This document shows, piece after piece, positions 6,692 through 14,278 of a DNA stretch of 16,619 nucleotides. A program made the translations under genes and the position numbers. How positions within the stretch are numbered: position 1 is the first letter of the stretch; each line of letters opens with the position of its first letter. The notes below the pieces were generated by a model that saw only the letters and a list, made by a program, of their open reading frames with translations, was not told the origin of the DNA and did not search any database. Source of the stretch: Desulfobacteraceae bacterium (GTDB lineage: Bacteria > Desulfobacterota > Desulfobacteria > Desulfobacterales > Desulfosarcinaceae); contig JALVQM010000153.1 of NCBI GenBank assembly GCA_027025615.1, positions 1 through 16,619 on the forward strand, read 5' to 3'.

Positions 6692-8302
6692 TCAGTCCAG
6701 AAGTCTTTCAAAAAAGTCGTTTCCCTTGTCGTCTACCAGGATGAAGGCCGGGAAATCCTTGACGGTGATTTCGTAGATTGCCTCCATACCCAATTCGGCA
6801 AATTCCAGCACTTTCATGTCTGTTATGCAGTCTTTGCCCAGGCGGGCGGCGGGCCCCCCGATGGAACCCAGGTAAAATCCACCGTACTTGCGGCATGAAT
6901 CGGTCACCAGCCTGGAGCGGTTGCCCTTTGCCAGCATGACCATGGAAGCACCCCGGGCCTGGAAGACAGGCACGTAGGGGTCCATTCGGCCGGCGGTGGT
7001 AGGCCCGAAGCTTCCGGCGGCGTATCCTTTGGGGGTTTTGGCAGGCCCTGCGTAGTAGATGATCCTCTGGCGGAAGTAGTCGGGAAGTTCCTGGCCCCGG
7101 TCCAGGCGTTCTTTTAGCCGTGCATGGGCTATATCCCGGGCGACGACGATCTTGCCCGAAAGCAGCAAACGGGTGGCCACCGGGTAACGGGTCAGGATGG
7201 AACGAATTTCATCCATGGGCCGGTTAAGATCAATCCTTACGGCATCGTCAGCCGCTGTTTCCGGCTGCGGTAAGAAGCGGGCCGGATCGGTATCGAGCTT
7301 TTCCAGGAAAATGCCGTCGTAAGTTATCTTGGCCTTTATATTACGGTCGGCACTGCATGATACACCTATGCCGATGGGACATGAGGCACCGTGGCGTGGC
7401 AGGCGGACTACTCTTACGTCATGACAGAAGTACTTTCCGCCGAACTGGGCCCCGATTCCAAGTTCACGCGAACGGGCCAGCAGTTGTTTTTCCAGCTCCA
7501 CGTCGCGAAAGGCATGGCCGGTTTCGCTGCCGATTGTCGGCAGGCCGTCCAGGTACCGGGCCGAGGCCAGCTTGACGGTCTTGAGATTGGTTTCAGCCGA
7601 TGTGCCGCCCACTACTATGGCCAAGTGATAAGGAGGGCAGGCTGCAGTTCCAAGGGATTTCATCTTGGATACCAGAAATTCCACCAGGGTTTCGGGGTTC
7701 AGAACCGCCTTGGTTTCCTGGTAAAGGTAGGTTTTGTTGGCTGACCCTCCTCCCTTTGCCAGCATAAGGAAAGAATACTGTTCGCCGTCTACAGCGTACA
7801 ACTCGATCTGGGCCGGCAGGTTGCAGGCGGTGTTCTTTTCCTTATACATGGTAAGGGGTGCGTTCTGGGAGTAGCGAAGATTGCCCTTGGTATATGCATT
7901 GTAAACCCCCAGTGACAATGCTTTTTCATCCCCGCCGCCGGTCCAAACCTGCTGACCCTTTTTACCAATTACTATGGCTGTGCCGGTATCCTGGCACATG
8001 GGGAAGATTCCCTCGGCGGAAATTACTGCGTTTTTGAGCATTTCCAGGGCCACGTAACGGTCATTGGCTGAGGCTTGTGGATCTTTCAGGATGTTGGCCA
8101 ATTGTTCCAGATGGCTTGTGCGATAAAGATGGGATACATCATGAAAAGCCTGTTCGGTAATCAGGGTCAGGGCTTCGGGGGCTATTTTCAGGACCGGCCT
8201 GCCGTCGAAGCTGTCTTTGGAAACAAAATCCCGGCTTAGCCTGCGGTACTCGGTGTGATCTGCGGTCAGGGGAAACATGGTTTCAAAGTTAAATTCACTC
8301 AT
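6692..8302 (-). CDS. fumA: Fumarate hydratase, class I (iron-sulfur, single-chain)
   Basis: A cytoplasmic enzyme that interconverts fumarate and L-malate using an oxygen-sensitive [4Fe-4S] cluster. The 536 residues carry the alpha and beta parts in one chain, close to E. coli FumA in length. Likely cluster ligands are C103 (FPMCQDTGT), C222 (AACPPYH) and C316 (GVSCSADRN). Their spacings of 119 and 94 residues equal those I recall for the ligands of the Leishmania class I enzyme. The C-terminal part has SGKIVVARDIAHARLKERL (about 382-400) and AAGSFGPTTAGRMDPY (about 428-443), typical of the family's active site. The start at 8302 has an AAGGAGA site 7 bases upstream. In an anaerobe it could serve a reductive or complete citric acid cycle. 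The following liv operon is 130 bases away, so read-through is possible. The symbol is by family resemblance. Confidence 0.95.
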   Translation of the reverse strand: MSEFNFETMFPLTADHTEYRRLSRDFVSKDSFDGRPVLKIAPEALTLITEQAFHDVSHLYRTSHLEQLANILKDPQASANDRYVALEMLKNAVISAEGIFPMCQDTGTAIVIGKKGQQVWTGGGDEKALSLGVYNAYTKGNLRYSQNAPLTMYKEKNTACNLPAQIELYAVDGEQYSFLMLAKGGGSANKTYLYQETKAVLNPETLVEFLVSKMKSLGTAACPPYHLAIVVGGTSAETNLKTVKLASARYLDGLPTIGSETGHAFRDVELEKQLLARSRELGIGAQFGGKYFCHDVRVVRLPRHGASCPIGIGVSCSADRNIKAKITYDGIFLEKLDTDPARFLPQPETAADDAVRIDLNRPMDEIRSILTRYPVATRLLLSGKIVVARDIAHARLKERLDRGQELPDYFRQRIIYYAGPAKTPKGYAAGSFGPTTAGRMDPYVPVFQARGASMVMLAKGNRSRLVTDSCRKYGGFYLGSIGGPAARLGKDCITDMKVLEFAELGMEAIYEITVKDFPAFILVDDKGNDFFERLLD

Positions 8303-8412
8303 GGCTATTCTCCTTGAGGCTCAGAAGTAATGTGCAGGGCTCATGTGGCAGGAGATGAAAACCAGGGGTTTTATTTTGGCCTGATTTGCAGCCTGCCGGT
8401 ATCCTTTCACGA

Positions 8413-8461
8413 GCCCCCACGGTTCTGCAAGTAGTTAGAACCCGGGGGCATGGTATGTCAA
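8413..8461 (-). promoter_or_regulatory. Candidate fumarase promoter with overlapping inverted repeat
   Basis: On the minus strand TTGACA (8461-8456), 16 bases, then TCTAAC (8439-8434, 4 of 6) resemble a sigma-70 promoter for fumarase. Over the same stretch GCCCCC (8413-8418) plus GGTTCT (8421-8426) are complementary to AGAACC (8437-8442) plus GGGGGC (8444-8449), with a small 2:1 internal bulge and a 10-base loop. The repeat straddles the -10, so it could be an operator. It also lies 20 bases after the comEC stop and could be a 3'-end hairpin, though it lacks a T run. Confidence 0.4.
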
Positions 8462-8468
8462 GGTGGAT

Positions 8469-10946
8469 TCACCAAGAGCATGCGCGGTTCCATGTGTGAA
8501 TTGCCAGCCGGCTGCCGTTGGTCGTCATTCTGACCGCTCCGCAGCAGTCAGTACGCAACACCTTGCATCCCAGTTTTTCCAGCCTGTCCAGTACCTGTCG
8601 GTGGGGAAATCCGAAGCGGTTTTGATACCCGGCACTGACAACCGCGAATCTGGGCCTGACAGCCCGTAAAAAAGGCAGGCTGTTGGAGCCACGGCTGCCA
8701 TGGTGGGCAGCCACAAACACCGTACTGGCAAGATTTTCAGGCCGGAGGCGTTTCAAGATTCGTCTCTCAGCCCTGGCGGTGATGTCTCCAGGCAACAGAA
8801 AAGCTATTTTGCCGAATTTCAGGCGAACCACTAGACTGTTGGCATTGAGGTCGGAACCCGGAACCATGTCTTCGGGCCGGGGGTGGAGGATATCTACGTC
8901 AACCCCGTTGATGGTTTTGTGGCGTGGCAGTTTGTCCAGGTACGGCCAGGGTATACGGCGACTTTGGATAAGCTTGACAAAACGGCGGTAGCCGGCCGTG
9001 TGAGCTGCCTGGTGGCTGGACCAGACAGCCGAGGGAGAAAAGTTTTCGAGGATATAGAGAAGGCCGTTCAGGTGATCGGAATTGGCATGGGACAGGATTA
9101 CCTGGTCTACCGTGGTGATCTTTTTGCTCCACAAAAAAGGAGCTACTACATTTCGGCCGATATCGAAAACCCGGTTGTCGCTATAGCCGCCGCCATCGAT
9201 CAGGATGGTATAGCCGCAGGGCAATTCTGCCAGAGCACAGCTACCCTGGCCCACATCCACAACTGTAAGCCGCAGGTCCCGGAAGAAAAATCGCTGGTAA
9301 ATCCAGTAGCCGCTATCTACGGCAGCCGCCAGGACAACAACCGCCAGCAGCGGGGCGGCCAGCTTGAGGCGCCTGACTTCCAACAGGGCCCAGATTGCCA
9401 GATAATAAAGCCCGATTTCAAACCAGGTAGGCGTGAAAACGGTGGTTGCCGAATATTTTAAGCCGGCCAGGTAATGAATGAAATCCAGGGCAGGCATAAG
9501 ACAGGCTGCGGCCAATTTCAACAGCAATGTGCCGGCTGCCGGCAACAGGCCGTTCAAGAAGACCCCGGCCAGACCTGCAGGCAGGACAATCATGCCTACC
9601 AGGGGTACCACTACCATGTTGGTCACACTTCCAACCAGGCTTACCTGGTTGAAGTTATGCGCCACAATGGGCAGGGTCGCCAGAGTTGCCGCCAAATTTA
9701 CCGCAGCCAGCCAAACCAGGCGGTTTGCCAGCCTGGTTAGCATATTCTTGGGCAGGGGCATCATACCGGGAAGATGTTTCAGCAGCCAGACAATGGCCAA
9801 CACAGCAGCAAAGGAAAGCTGAAAAGATACTGAAAACAGGGCCGGGGGGTGTACCACTGTGATTACCAGGGCTGCTAAGGCAAGAGTATTGCAAAGGTCA
9901 TGGCGACGGTTGATTACAATGGCTGCCAGAAAAACAGCCACCATGATCAGGGCCCGCTGGGTTGAAGGTGACATGCCGGCCAGAAGGGCATAGGCAGCGG
10001 TCGGGACAAAGGCTCCCATGGCGGCTGCCCTGCGGACCCATCCGGCGTTTCGCAAGGGCCTGATCCATGTCAGCAGGCGGGTAAACAGTAAAAGGGCGCC
10101 GGCTGCAACAAGCCCGAGGTGGAGACCGGATATGGCCAGTACGTGGGCAACCCCGGCCCGATTGAAGTCCTGGCGCAGTTCAGGGGTGATCCTGGCGCGG
10201 TTTCCCAGCAGCAAGGCCCCGGCCACTGCCCGGACCTGAAAGTCGTAGCCTGTCAGGCATTGGTCAAGGGCCTGCTGTAGCTGGTTGCGCCAGGCAGTCA
10301 GCCGGGTTTGAAATCCGTATCGGCCTCCGTGGTCCAAAAGGATTATTTCTTCAGGCCGGCAGTAGGTCCGGGCAAAAATCTTTTTGAACACCATGTAACG
10401 GCGATAATCGAAGCTGCCGGGATTGTTGAAATTGTGAAATATTTTGATCCTGCCTGGAAAGCTGATCCGGTCGCCCGGCAGCAGTGCCTGTTCTCCGGCC
10501 CCCATGATATTGACCAGTAACTTGCCCCTGGCAGGAAACTTGTTTTTGGCATGGGTCAGAAAATCGCATTTCAGCACCAGGCGGGTTCTTGCAGGAGACT
10601 TTAAAGGCGGGCAGGCTACGGTTCCGGTTATATGCCAGCGGGTGGAACCGGCAAAACGGGCCACGTCGTCCCGGGGAAGACGGCCCGGCCGCCAGGGAAC
10701 CATGACCATGAAACCTGCAGCAAGGAAGACTATCAGAAATGCCGGTATTATTATGTTTCTCAGCCTCAGGTACAACAGGAGGAAAGCGGGGATCGCCGTT
10801 GCCAGGACAACGGTTATGATGGCCGGTAAACCTGTCTGCCACATACCACCGGCGGTAATCCCTGCTATCCAGGCCAGTGTCAATGGCACCAGGGGACGGT
10901 ACTGCCAATTCAAAGAAACCTGCTTGTCTTTTTGGCCTGGCTGCAT
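8469..10946 (-). CDS. comEC: ComEC/Rec2 family DNA internalization protein
   Basis: An inner-membrane channel that takes single-stranded DNA into the cytoplasm during natural transformation. The 825 residues have three parts: an N-terminal region with membrane segments and an OB-like domain (about 20-200, including NNPGSFDYRRYM), a competence membrane domain (about 235-545, including GVAHVLAISGLHLGL at 265-279 and SPSTQRALIM), and a C-terminal metallo-beta-lactamase domain (about 557-815). The last carries VVDVGQG, ILIDGGG, SHANSDH (619-625), LLPGD and AAHHGS, so most of the metal-site signature is intact. The usual HxDxDH of ComEC reads HANSDH, with Asn at the middle position. The start at 10946 lacks a clear ribosome site; a TTG at codon 12 is an alternative. 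No other competence gene is in the window. Confidence 0.93.
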   Translation of the reverse strand: MQPGQKDKQVSLNWQYRPLVPLTLAWIAGITAGGMWQTGLPAIITVVLATAIPAFLLLYLRLRNIIIPAFLIVFLAAGFMVMVPWRPGRLPRDDVARFAGSTRWHITGTVACPPLKSPARTRLVLKCDFLTHAKNKFPARGKLLVNIMGAGEQALLPGDRISFPGRIKIFHNFNNPGSFDYRRYMVFKKIFARTYCRPEEIILLDHGGRYGFQTRLTAWRNQLQQALDQCLTGYDFQVRAVAGALLLGNRARITPELRQDFNRAGVAHVLAISGLHLGLVAAGALLLFTRLLTWIRPLRNAGWVRRAAAMGAFVPTAAYALLAGMSPSTQRALIMVAVFLAAIVINRRHDLCNTLALAALVITVVHPPALFSVSFQLSFAAVLAIVWLLKHLPGMMPLPKNMLTRLANRLVWLAAVNLAATLATLPIVAHNFNQVSLVGSVTNMVVVPLVGMIVLPAGLAGVFLNGLLPAAGTLLLKLAAACLMPALDFIHYLAGLKYSATTVFTPTWFEIGLYYLAIWALLEVRRLKLAAPLLAVVVLAAAVDSGYWIYQRFFFRDLRLTVVDVGQGSCALAELPCGYTILIDGGGYSDNRVFDIGRNVVAPFLWSKKITTVDQVILSHANSDHLNGLLYILENFSPSAVWSSHQAAHTAGYRRFVKLIQSRRIPWPYLDKLPRHKTINGVDVDILHPRPEDMVPGSDLNANSLVVRLKFGKIAFLLPGDITARAERRILKRLRPENLASTVFVAAHHGSRGSNSLPFLRAVRPRFAVVSAGYQNRFGFPHRQVLDRLEKLGCKVLRTDCCGAVRMTTNGSRLAIHTWNRACSW

Positions 10947-11213
10947 GAGTAGTCTCAGGGTTCAGGAATCAGTGATCAGGATGCTGGAAGATCAAGCAGT
11001 AATTTGCTTATATAGTTGTTTTGTTTTTGAGTTGTTGGTCAATGATATATCAAAGACCGGAGGCCCGGATCAGGCAACAGCGACCGCCTTCCGTCGGCCC
11101 ATTCCAACGTCGAGAAATTCCGTCTCATGTTCATGTTTTTTGCCTGTTTTGTTTTATGGTTTTGCAACAAGTGCGATATTTTTGTTGAGCTGGACATTTC
11201 CCAGGGAAAAGTT
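10947..11213. other. AT-rich spacer between the U32 gene and comEC
   Basis: This 267-base stretch has no convincing gene on either strand. It is A+T-richer than its neighbours, especially at 11000-11060 and 11125-11190. It should hold the 3' end of the U32 transcript and the comEC promoter, both on the minus strand. I see TATATA-like and TTGACC-like words but no pair with acceptable promoter spacing. The short palindrome TTTCCC-A-GGGAAA (11197-11209) has only a one-base centre and is not a credible terminator. Confidence 0.5.
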
Positions 11214-13208
11214 TTATTTAAGCTTCATTTCCCAGTTCCAAAGCCCGGGACGTCTTTTGATTTCTATTCCTGCCGGTACCTGTTCTTCCAGGTGGACAAA
11301 AAGACCAACACCGGCTTCGAAAAGGGTCTGCTGGTGGCCGCTGAGATCGATGGGCCAATTAGGAAATAGCCAGTAGGTATTGCCGTAACGTCTGGCCCAG
11401 GCTTTTTCACCCAGCGGGCTTGTAAAGGCACGTCCTGTCTTGAGGTCAGACGGCCAGCTCCTCGAAAGACACAAAGGCCAGTTGCCACGGATGACAACCC
11501 CGGTAGGCAAGGGGCTTTTGGATGCCAGCTGGATGAAGTCTTTGCGGCTCAGCTCCGGGCTAAGAATAACTCCGTCGAATCCCATAAGTTTTATTGCCCT
11601 GGCAGCCAAGGGGTTGGCAATATTGCAAAATGGACCGGCCCAGATGGCAAGTTGGCGTCGCTGCTTAAACCAGGCCATCTGCCAGGGTGCATTGAGCACA
11701 AAGCGGCGGGCTCCTTTTGCCAGCAGGCGATTGATCTGGGCCAGCAGTTGTTCCTGATCAGCAGGCCAGAGCACAGGCGGCAGCCACCACCAGATCCGGC
11801 TGGTGTTGCCCTTGGGCAGGCGGGTTTTACCATCTTCAGCCAGCCACAGGCCTACCGCTCCTCTAGGGAGCCGGGCTTCGGCCTTGCGCAGGACCTTCAT
11901 CTGCATCGGCTTGTTGTGTTTACGGCTTGGAGTGGGCAGACGTAAGGGAAAAACGCTCCGGAAATTGCCCTGAACCAGAGTAAGACTTTCCTGGAGGTGT
12001 GCCAGTTTGGCAGCCAGGGCACTTTCATTCCGATCCACAAGAAATACAGGGGTGTCTTTGGGTGGCTTTTTGCCTTTAGGCAAAGGCAGGTAGAAAGTGC
12101 CTCCTTTGGGTATTGGCTTGGCAATGTCGATCCGGCAATGCCAGGCAGCGTCTTCGTAACCTACGCGCAGGGTGTCTCCGGCCAGCAAATCCAGCCTGGG
12201 CTCTATGTATGGCTTGGCCTTGCTGCCACGTACCTTGGCCACCAGCAGCCCCGAACCGGTTGGGGTATTGTTCTGCAAAGGCTGTTGGGGCCTGTGGGCC
12301 AGAAGGTTGTAGTGGGTGCCTGTCCTTCCCAGGGCTTGTTCCAACAATGCCAGGGCTTCTTTTTTTGCCTGGGGGTCGCGGCCCTGGTCCCTGAGCGTCC
12401 GGTAGGCCAGGGTAGTGTAATAGACGTAGTGGGCGCCTTTTTTTCGGCCTTCGATTTTCCAGGCGCGGATGGCCGGAATGGAGAGCAGGACTTTTGTAAG
12501 CACGTCGGCGCTAAAGTCCAGGCATGAGAAAAAACGCCGTTTTCGCCCGTCCTGGCTGTAGCGTCTGCGGCATGGCTGGACACACCAGCCGCGCAGCCCG
12601 CTTTTTCCCCCCAGATAACTGCTCCAATAGCAGCGGCCCGATACTCCGTAGCACAGGGCGCCGTGGACAAAAACCTCCAGGCCCAGGTCATGGGGGCAGG
12701 CCTCGGCCATTGCCTTGATTTCGTCAATGCTCAATTCCCTTGGCAAAACTACCCGGCTTACGCCGGGCATTGCCTGCAAGCGCTTCAGGGCCCCGGGAAA
12801 ACTGACGTTGGCCAGGGTGGACAGGTGGACCTGTCCGGTAAAACCGGTTTGCTTGACGATTTCCAGCATGGCCAGGTCCTGGACTATCAGAGCGTCCGGT
12901 TTCACTTTCCGGGATACAAGGTCTATTGTTTGTCCGGCCTTTACCAGTTCGGAAGTGGTCAGCAGGTTATTGAATGCCAGGTAAACCCTGGTACCCTGAC
13001 TGTGAGCCAGGTTTACCAGGGAAGCCAACTGCTCGAGGGTGAAATTTTTAGCCGCCATGCGGGCTGAAAACTGGCGCAGACCACAGTAAATGGCGTCAGC
13101 CCCGGCAGCCAGGGCGGCCAGGAAAGCCTTTGTGTTTCCGGCCGGGGACAGGATTTCCGGTTTGGTTTCTTCATTTATGCCGCCTTTGCGGCGGATTACA
13201 GCTTGCAT
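11214..13208 (-). CDS. Peptidase U32 family protein (RlhA/TrhP-like iron-sulfur protein)
   Basis: This family includes E. coli RlhA and TrhP, which act in hydroxylation of 23S rRNA and tRNA, and a few proteases. The N-terminal U32 barrel starts PEILSPAGNTKAFLAALAAG. The U32 signature is clear in EVFVHGALCYGVSGRC. Four cysteines, C186, C193, C209 and C213, are placed as the [4Fe-4S] ligands of the family. After about residue 310 comes a long region I do not recognise, ending in a second barrel-like stretch with NIANPLAARAIKLMGFDGVILSPELS. The total of 664 residues is close to RlhA. The frame is open to an ATG at 13436. I chose the ATG at 13208 (AAGGA 12 bases upstream) because homology begins just after it and the longer start overlaps promoter-like sequence. 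An RNA-hydroxylation role is inference from the family. Confidence 0.85.
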   Translation of the reverse strand: MQAVIRRKGGINEETKPEILSPAGNTKAFLAALAAGADAIYCGLRQFSARMAAKNFTLEQLASLVNLAHSQGTRVYLAFNNLLTTSELVKAGQTIDLVSRKVKPDALIVQDLAMLEIVKQTGFTGQVHLSTLANVSFPGALKRLQAMPGVSRVVLPRELSIDEIKAMAEACPHDLGLEVFVHGALCYGVSGRCYWSSYLGGKSGLRGWCVQPCRRRYSQDGRKRRFFSCLDFSADVLTKVLLSIPAIRAWKIEGRKKGAHYVYYTTLAYRTLRDQGRDPQAKKEALALLEQALGRTGTHYNLLAHRPQQPLQNNTPTGSGLLVAKVRGSKAKPYIEPRLDLLAGDTLRVGYEDAAWHCRIDIAKPIPKGGTFYLPLPKGKKPPKDTPVFLVDRNESALAAKLAHLQESLTLVQGNFRSVFPLRLPTPSRKHNKPMQMKVLRKAEARLPRGAVGLWLAEDGKTRLPKGNTSRIWWWLPPVLWPADQEQLLAQINRLLAKGARRFVLNAPWQMAWFKQRRQLAIWAGPFCNIANPLAARAIKLMGFDGVILSPELSRKDFIQLASKSPLPTGVVIRGNWPLCLSRSWPSDLKTGRAFTSPLGEKAWARRYGNTYWLFPNWPIDLSGHQQTLFEAGVGLFVHLEEQVPAGIEIKRRPGLWNWEMKLK

Positions 13209-13390
13209 CAGGTTGAGGAATCCTTTTTTGGACCTGGGTCCGCTTGATTTTCCTTGGGTTCTGATAACCAGAATTCGGGCTGACTTTAACTTGTGGCCAC
13301 CAGCAACGTCAAGAGTGATGACCTGGCAACAGGCTCCATGTCGATGCTGTCTGGTGCTAAGCAGAAAGGCCTGCCAGGTCAAGTTGCTGC

Positions 13391-13418
13391 TTGCCCGGTG
13401 GATAAACTGTATTATACT
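13391..13418 (+). promoter_or_regulatory. Candidate cooC promoter, overlapping a minus-strand -10
   Basis: TTGCCC (13391-13396), 16 bases and TATACT (13413-13418) form a plausible sigma-70 promoter for cooC, with a leader of about 90 bases. The same bases read on the minus strand give a perfect TATAAT (13416-13411) that could serve the U32 gene, although no good minus-strand -35 is visible. If both are real the two polymerases would compete for the site. Confidence 0.45.
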
Positions 13419-13435
13419 ATGAAACTGCTGATGCA

Positions 13436-13453
13436 TTTGTAAATATCTACAAA
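13436..13453. promoter_or_regulatory. 18-base palindrome, possible operator
   Basis: TTTGTA (13436-13441) and TACAAA (13448-13453) are perfect inverted repeats separated by AATATC. The size and spacing suit a helix-turn-helix dimer. It lies just downstream of the plus-strand -10 and just upstream of the minus-strand TATAAT, a position where a bound protein could affect both promoters. It does not resemble the CooA site (TGTCA, 6 bases, CGACA) beyond its general layout. Confidence 0.4.
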
Positions 13454-13514
13454 CTGAATCAGTTCACAAAAAACCTGATACCTGTTTTGCCAAGAAAGAA
13501 AGGATAACCAACTC

Positions 13515-14270
13515 ATGAAACTTGCAATTTCCGGCAAGGGCGGAGTGGGCAAGACCACTTTTGCGGCCATGCTGGCGCGGGCTATGAGTGACAATGGCAA
13601 GCGTGTGCTGGCCATCGACGCCGACCCCGACGCCAACCTGGCAGCGGCCCTGGGCATTGCTGATGCCGACAAGATAACCCCTATCGCCGAGATGAAAGAG
13701 ATGATTTTTGAAAGAACCGGTGCTCAACCCGGGAGCATTGGCGGCTTTTTCAAGCTAAACCCCAAGGTGGACGATTTGCCCGACACTTTATCGGTAACCA
13801 AAGACAATATAAAACTCATGCGCCTGGGCAGTGTCAAAAAAGGCGGCGGTGGATGCCTTTGTCCTGAAAGCACCTTACTCAAGGCCCTGGTCATGCATAT
13901 CGTGCTGGCCCGGGACGAGGTGGTCATAATGGATATGGAGGCAGGTATCGAACACCTGGGCCGGGCTACGGCCAAGGCGGTTGACAAGCTCATAGTGGTA
14001 GTGGAGCCAGGGCGCCGAAGTATTGAAACCGCCCGCCATATTCGTCGATTGGCAGGCGAGATCAGGTTGGAAAACCTGGCGGTGGTTGGCAACAAGATCC
14101 GTTCGGAAGCTGATGAAAATTTTCTTCGCAAACACCTGGCTGACTTTGAGTTTTTGGGTTTTTTGCCTTACGATGACGCCTTGATAGAGGCTGATCTGGA
14201 GGGACGTTCACCTTATGATGCAGCAGCCGATGCCCGCAGGCGGGTGGAATCCATTATGGAGCAATTGTAA
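13515..14270 (+). CDS. cooC: CooC-type carbon monoxide dehydrogenase maturation ATPase
   Basis: A MinD/ParA-like P-loop ATPase of 251 residues. CooC proteins aid nickel insertion into the C-cluster of Ni-Fe CO dehydrogenase; related AcsF acts on acetyl-CoA synthase complexes. The deviant Walker A GKGGVGKT is at residues 7-14 and the switch motif DADPDAN at 36-41. The diagnostic CxC metal-binding pair, C114 and C116 in GGCLCPE, sits at the dimer interface in known CooC. VVIMDMEAGIEHLGR (about 136-150) covers the Walker B and the second switch. The start follows AAAGGA about 10 bases upstream. The next gene begins 8 bases after the stop, so it is probably cotranscribed with the helicase. No CO dehydrogenase gene is in the window, so the client enzyme must be elsewhere. 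CooC versus AcsF cannot be separated by eye. Confidence 0.92.
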   Translation: MKLAISGKGGVGKTTFAAMLARAMSDNGKRVLAIDADPDANLAAALGIADADKITPIAEMKEMIFERTGAQPGSIGGFFKLNPKVDDLPDTLSVTKDNIKLMRLGSVKKGGGGCLCPESTLLKALVMHIVLARDEVVIMDMEAGIEHLGRATAKAVDKLIVVVEPGRRSIETARHIRRLAGEIRLENLAVVGNKIRSEADENFLRKHLADFEFLGFLPYDDALIEADLEGRSPYDAAADARRRVESIMEQL

Positions 14271-14278
14271 AACAAGGC

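Larger units (their letters stand above)
13209..13514. other. Divergent intergenic region between the U32 gene and cooC
   Basis: This 306-base spacer separates the minus-strand and plus-strand gene blocks. The part at 13209-13380 codes for nothing I recognise. It contains small inverted repeats such as GGACC/GGTCC and TTCTG/CAGAA (13259-13273), too short to interpret. The part at 13380-13514 is A+T-rich and holds the likely promoters for both directions together with an 18-base palindrome. Confidence 0.6.

Noticed and set aside
11197..11209. TTTCCC-A-GGGAAA palindrome as terminator of the U32 gene
   Set aside because: The one-base centre cannot form a stable loop and no T tract follows.
10444..11376. 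310-codon open frame on the plus strand
   Set aside because: It mostly lies antisense to comEC, has no family signature or ribosome site, and runs through the AT-rich spacer into the antisense of the U32 gene.
13209..13436. 76-codon N-terminal extension of the U32 protein
   Set aside because: U32 proteins begin close to the PEILSPAG motif; the extension has no homology signal and overlaps promoter-like sequence.
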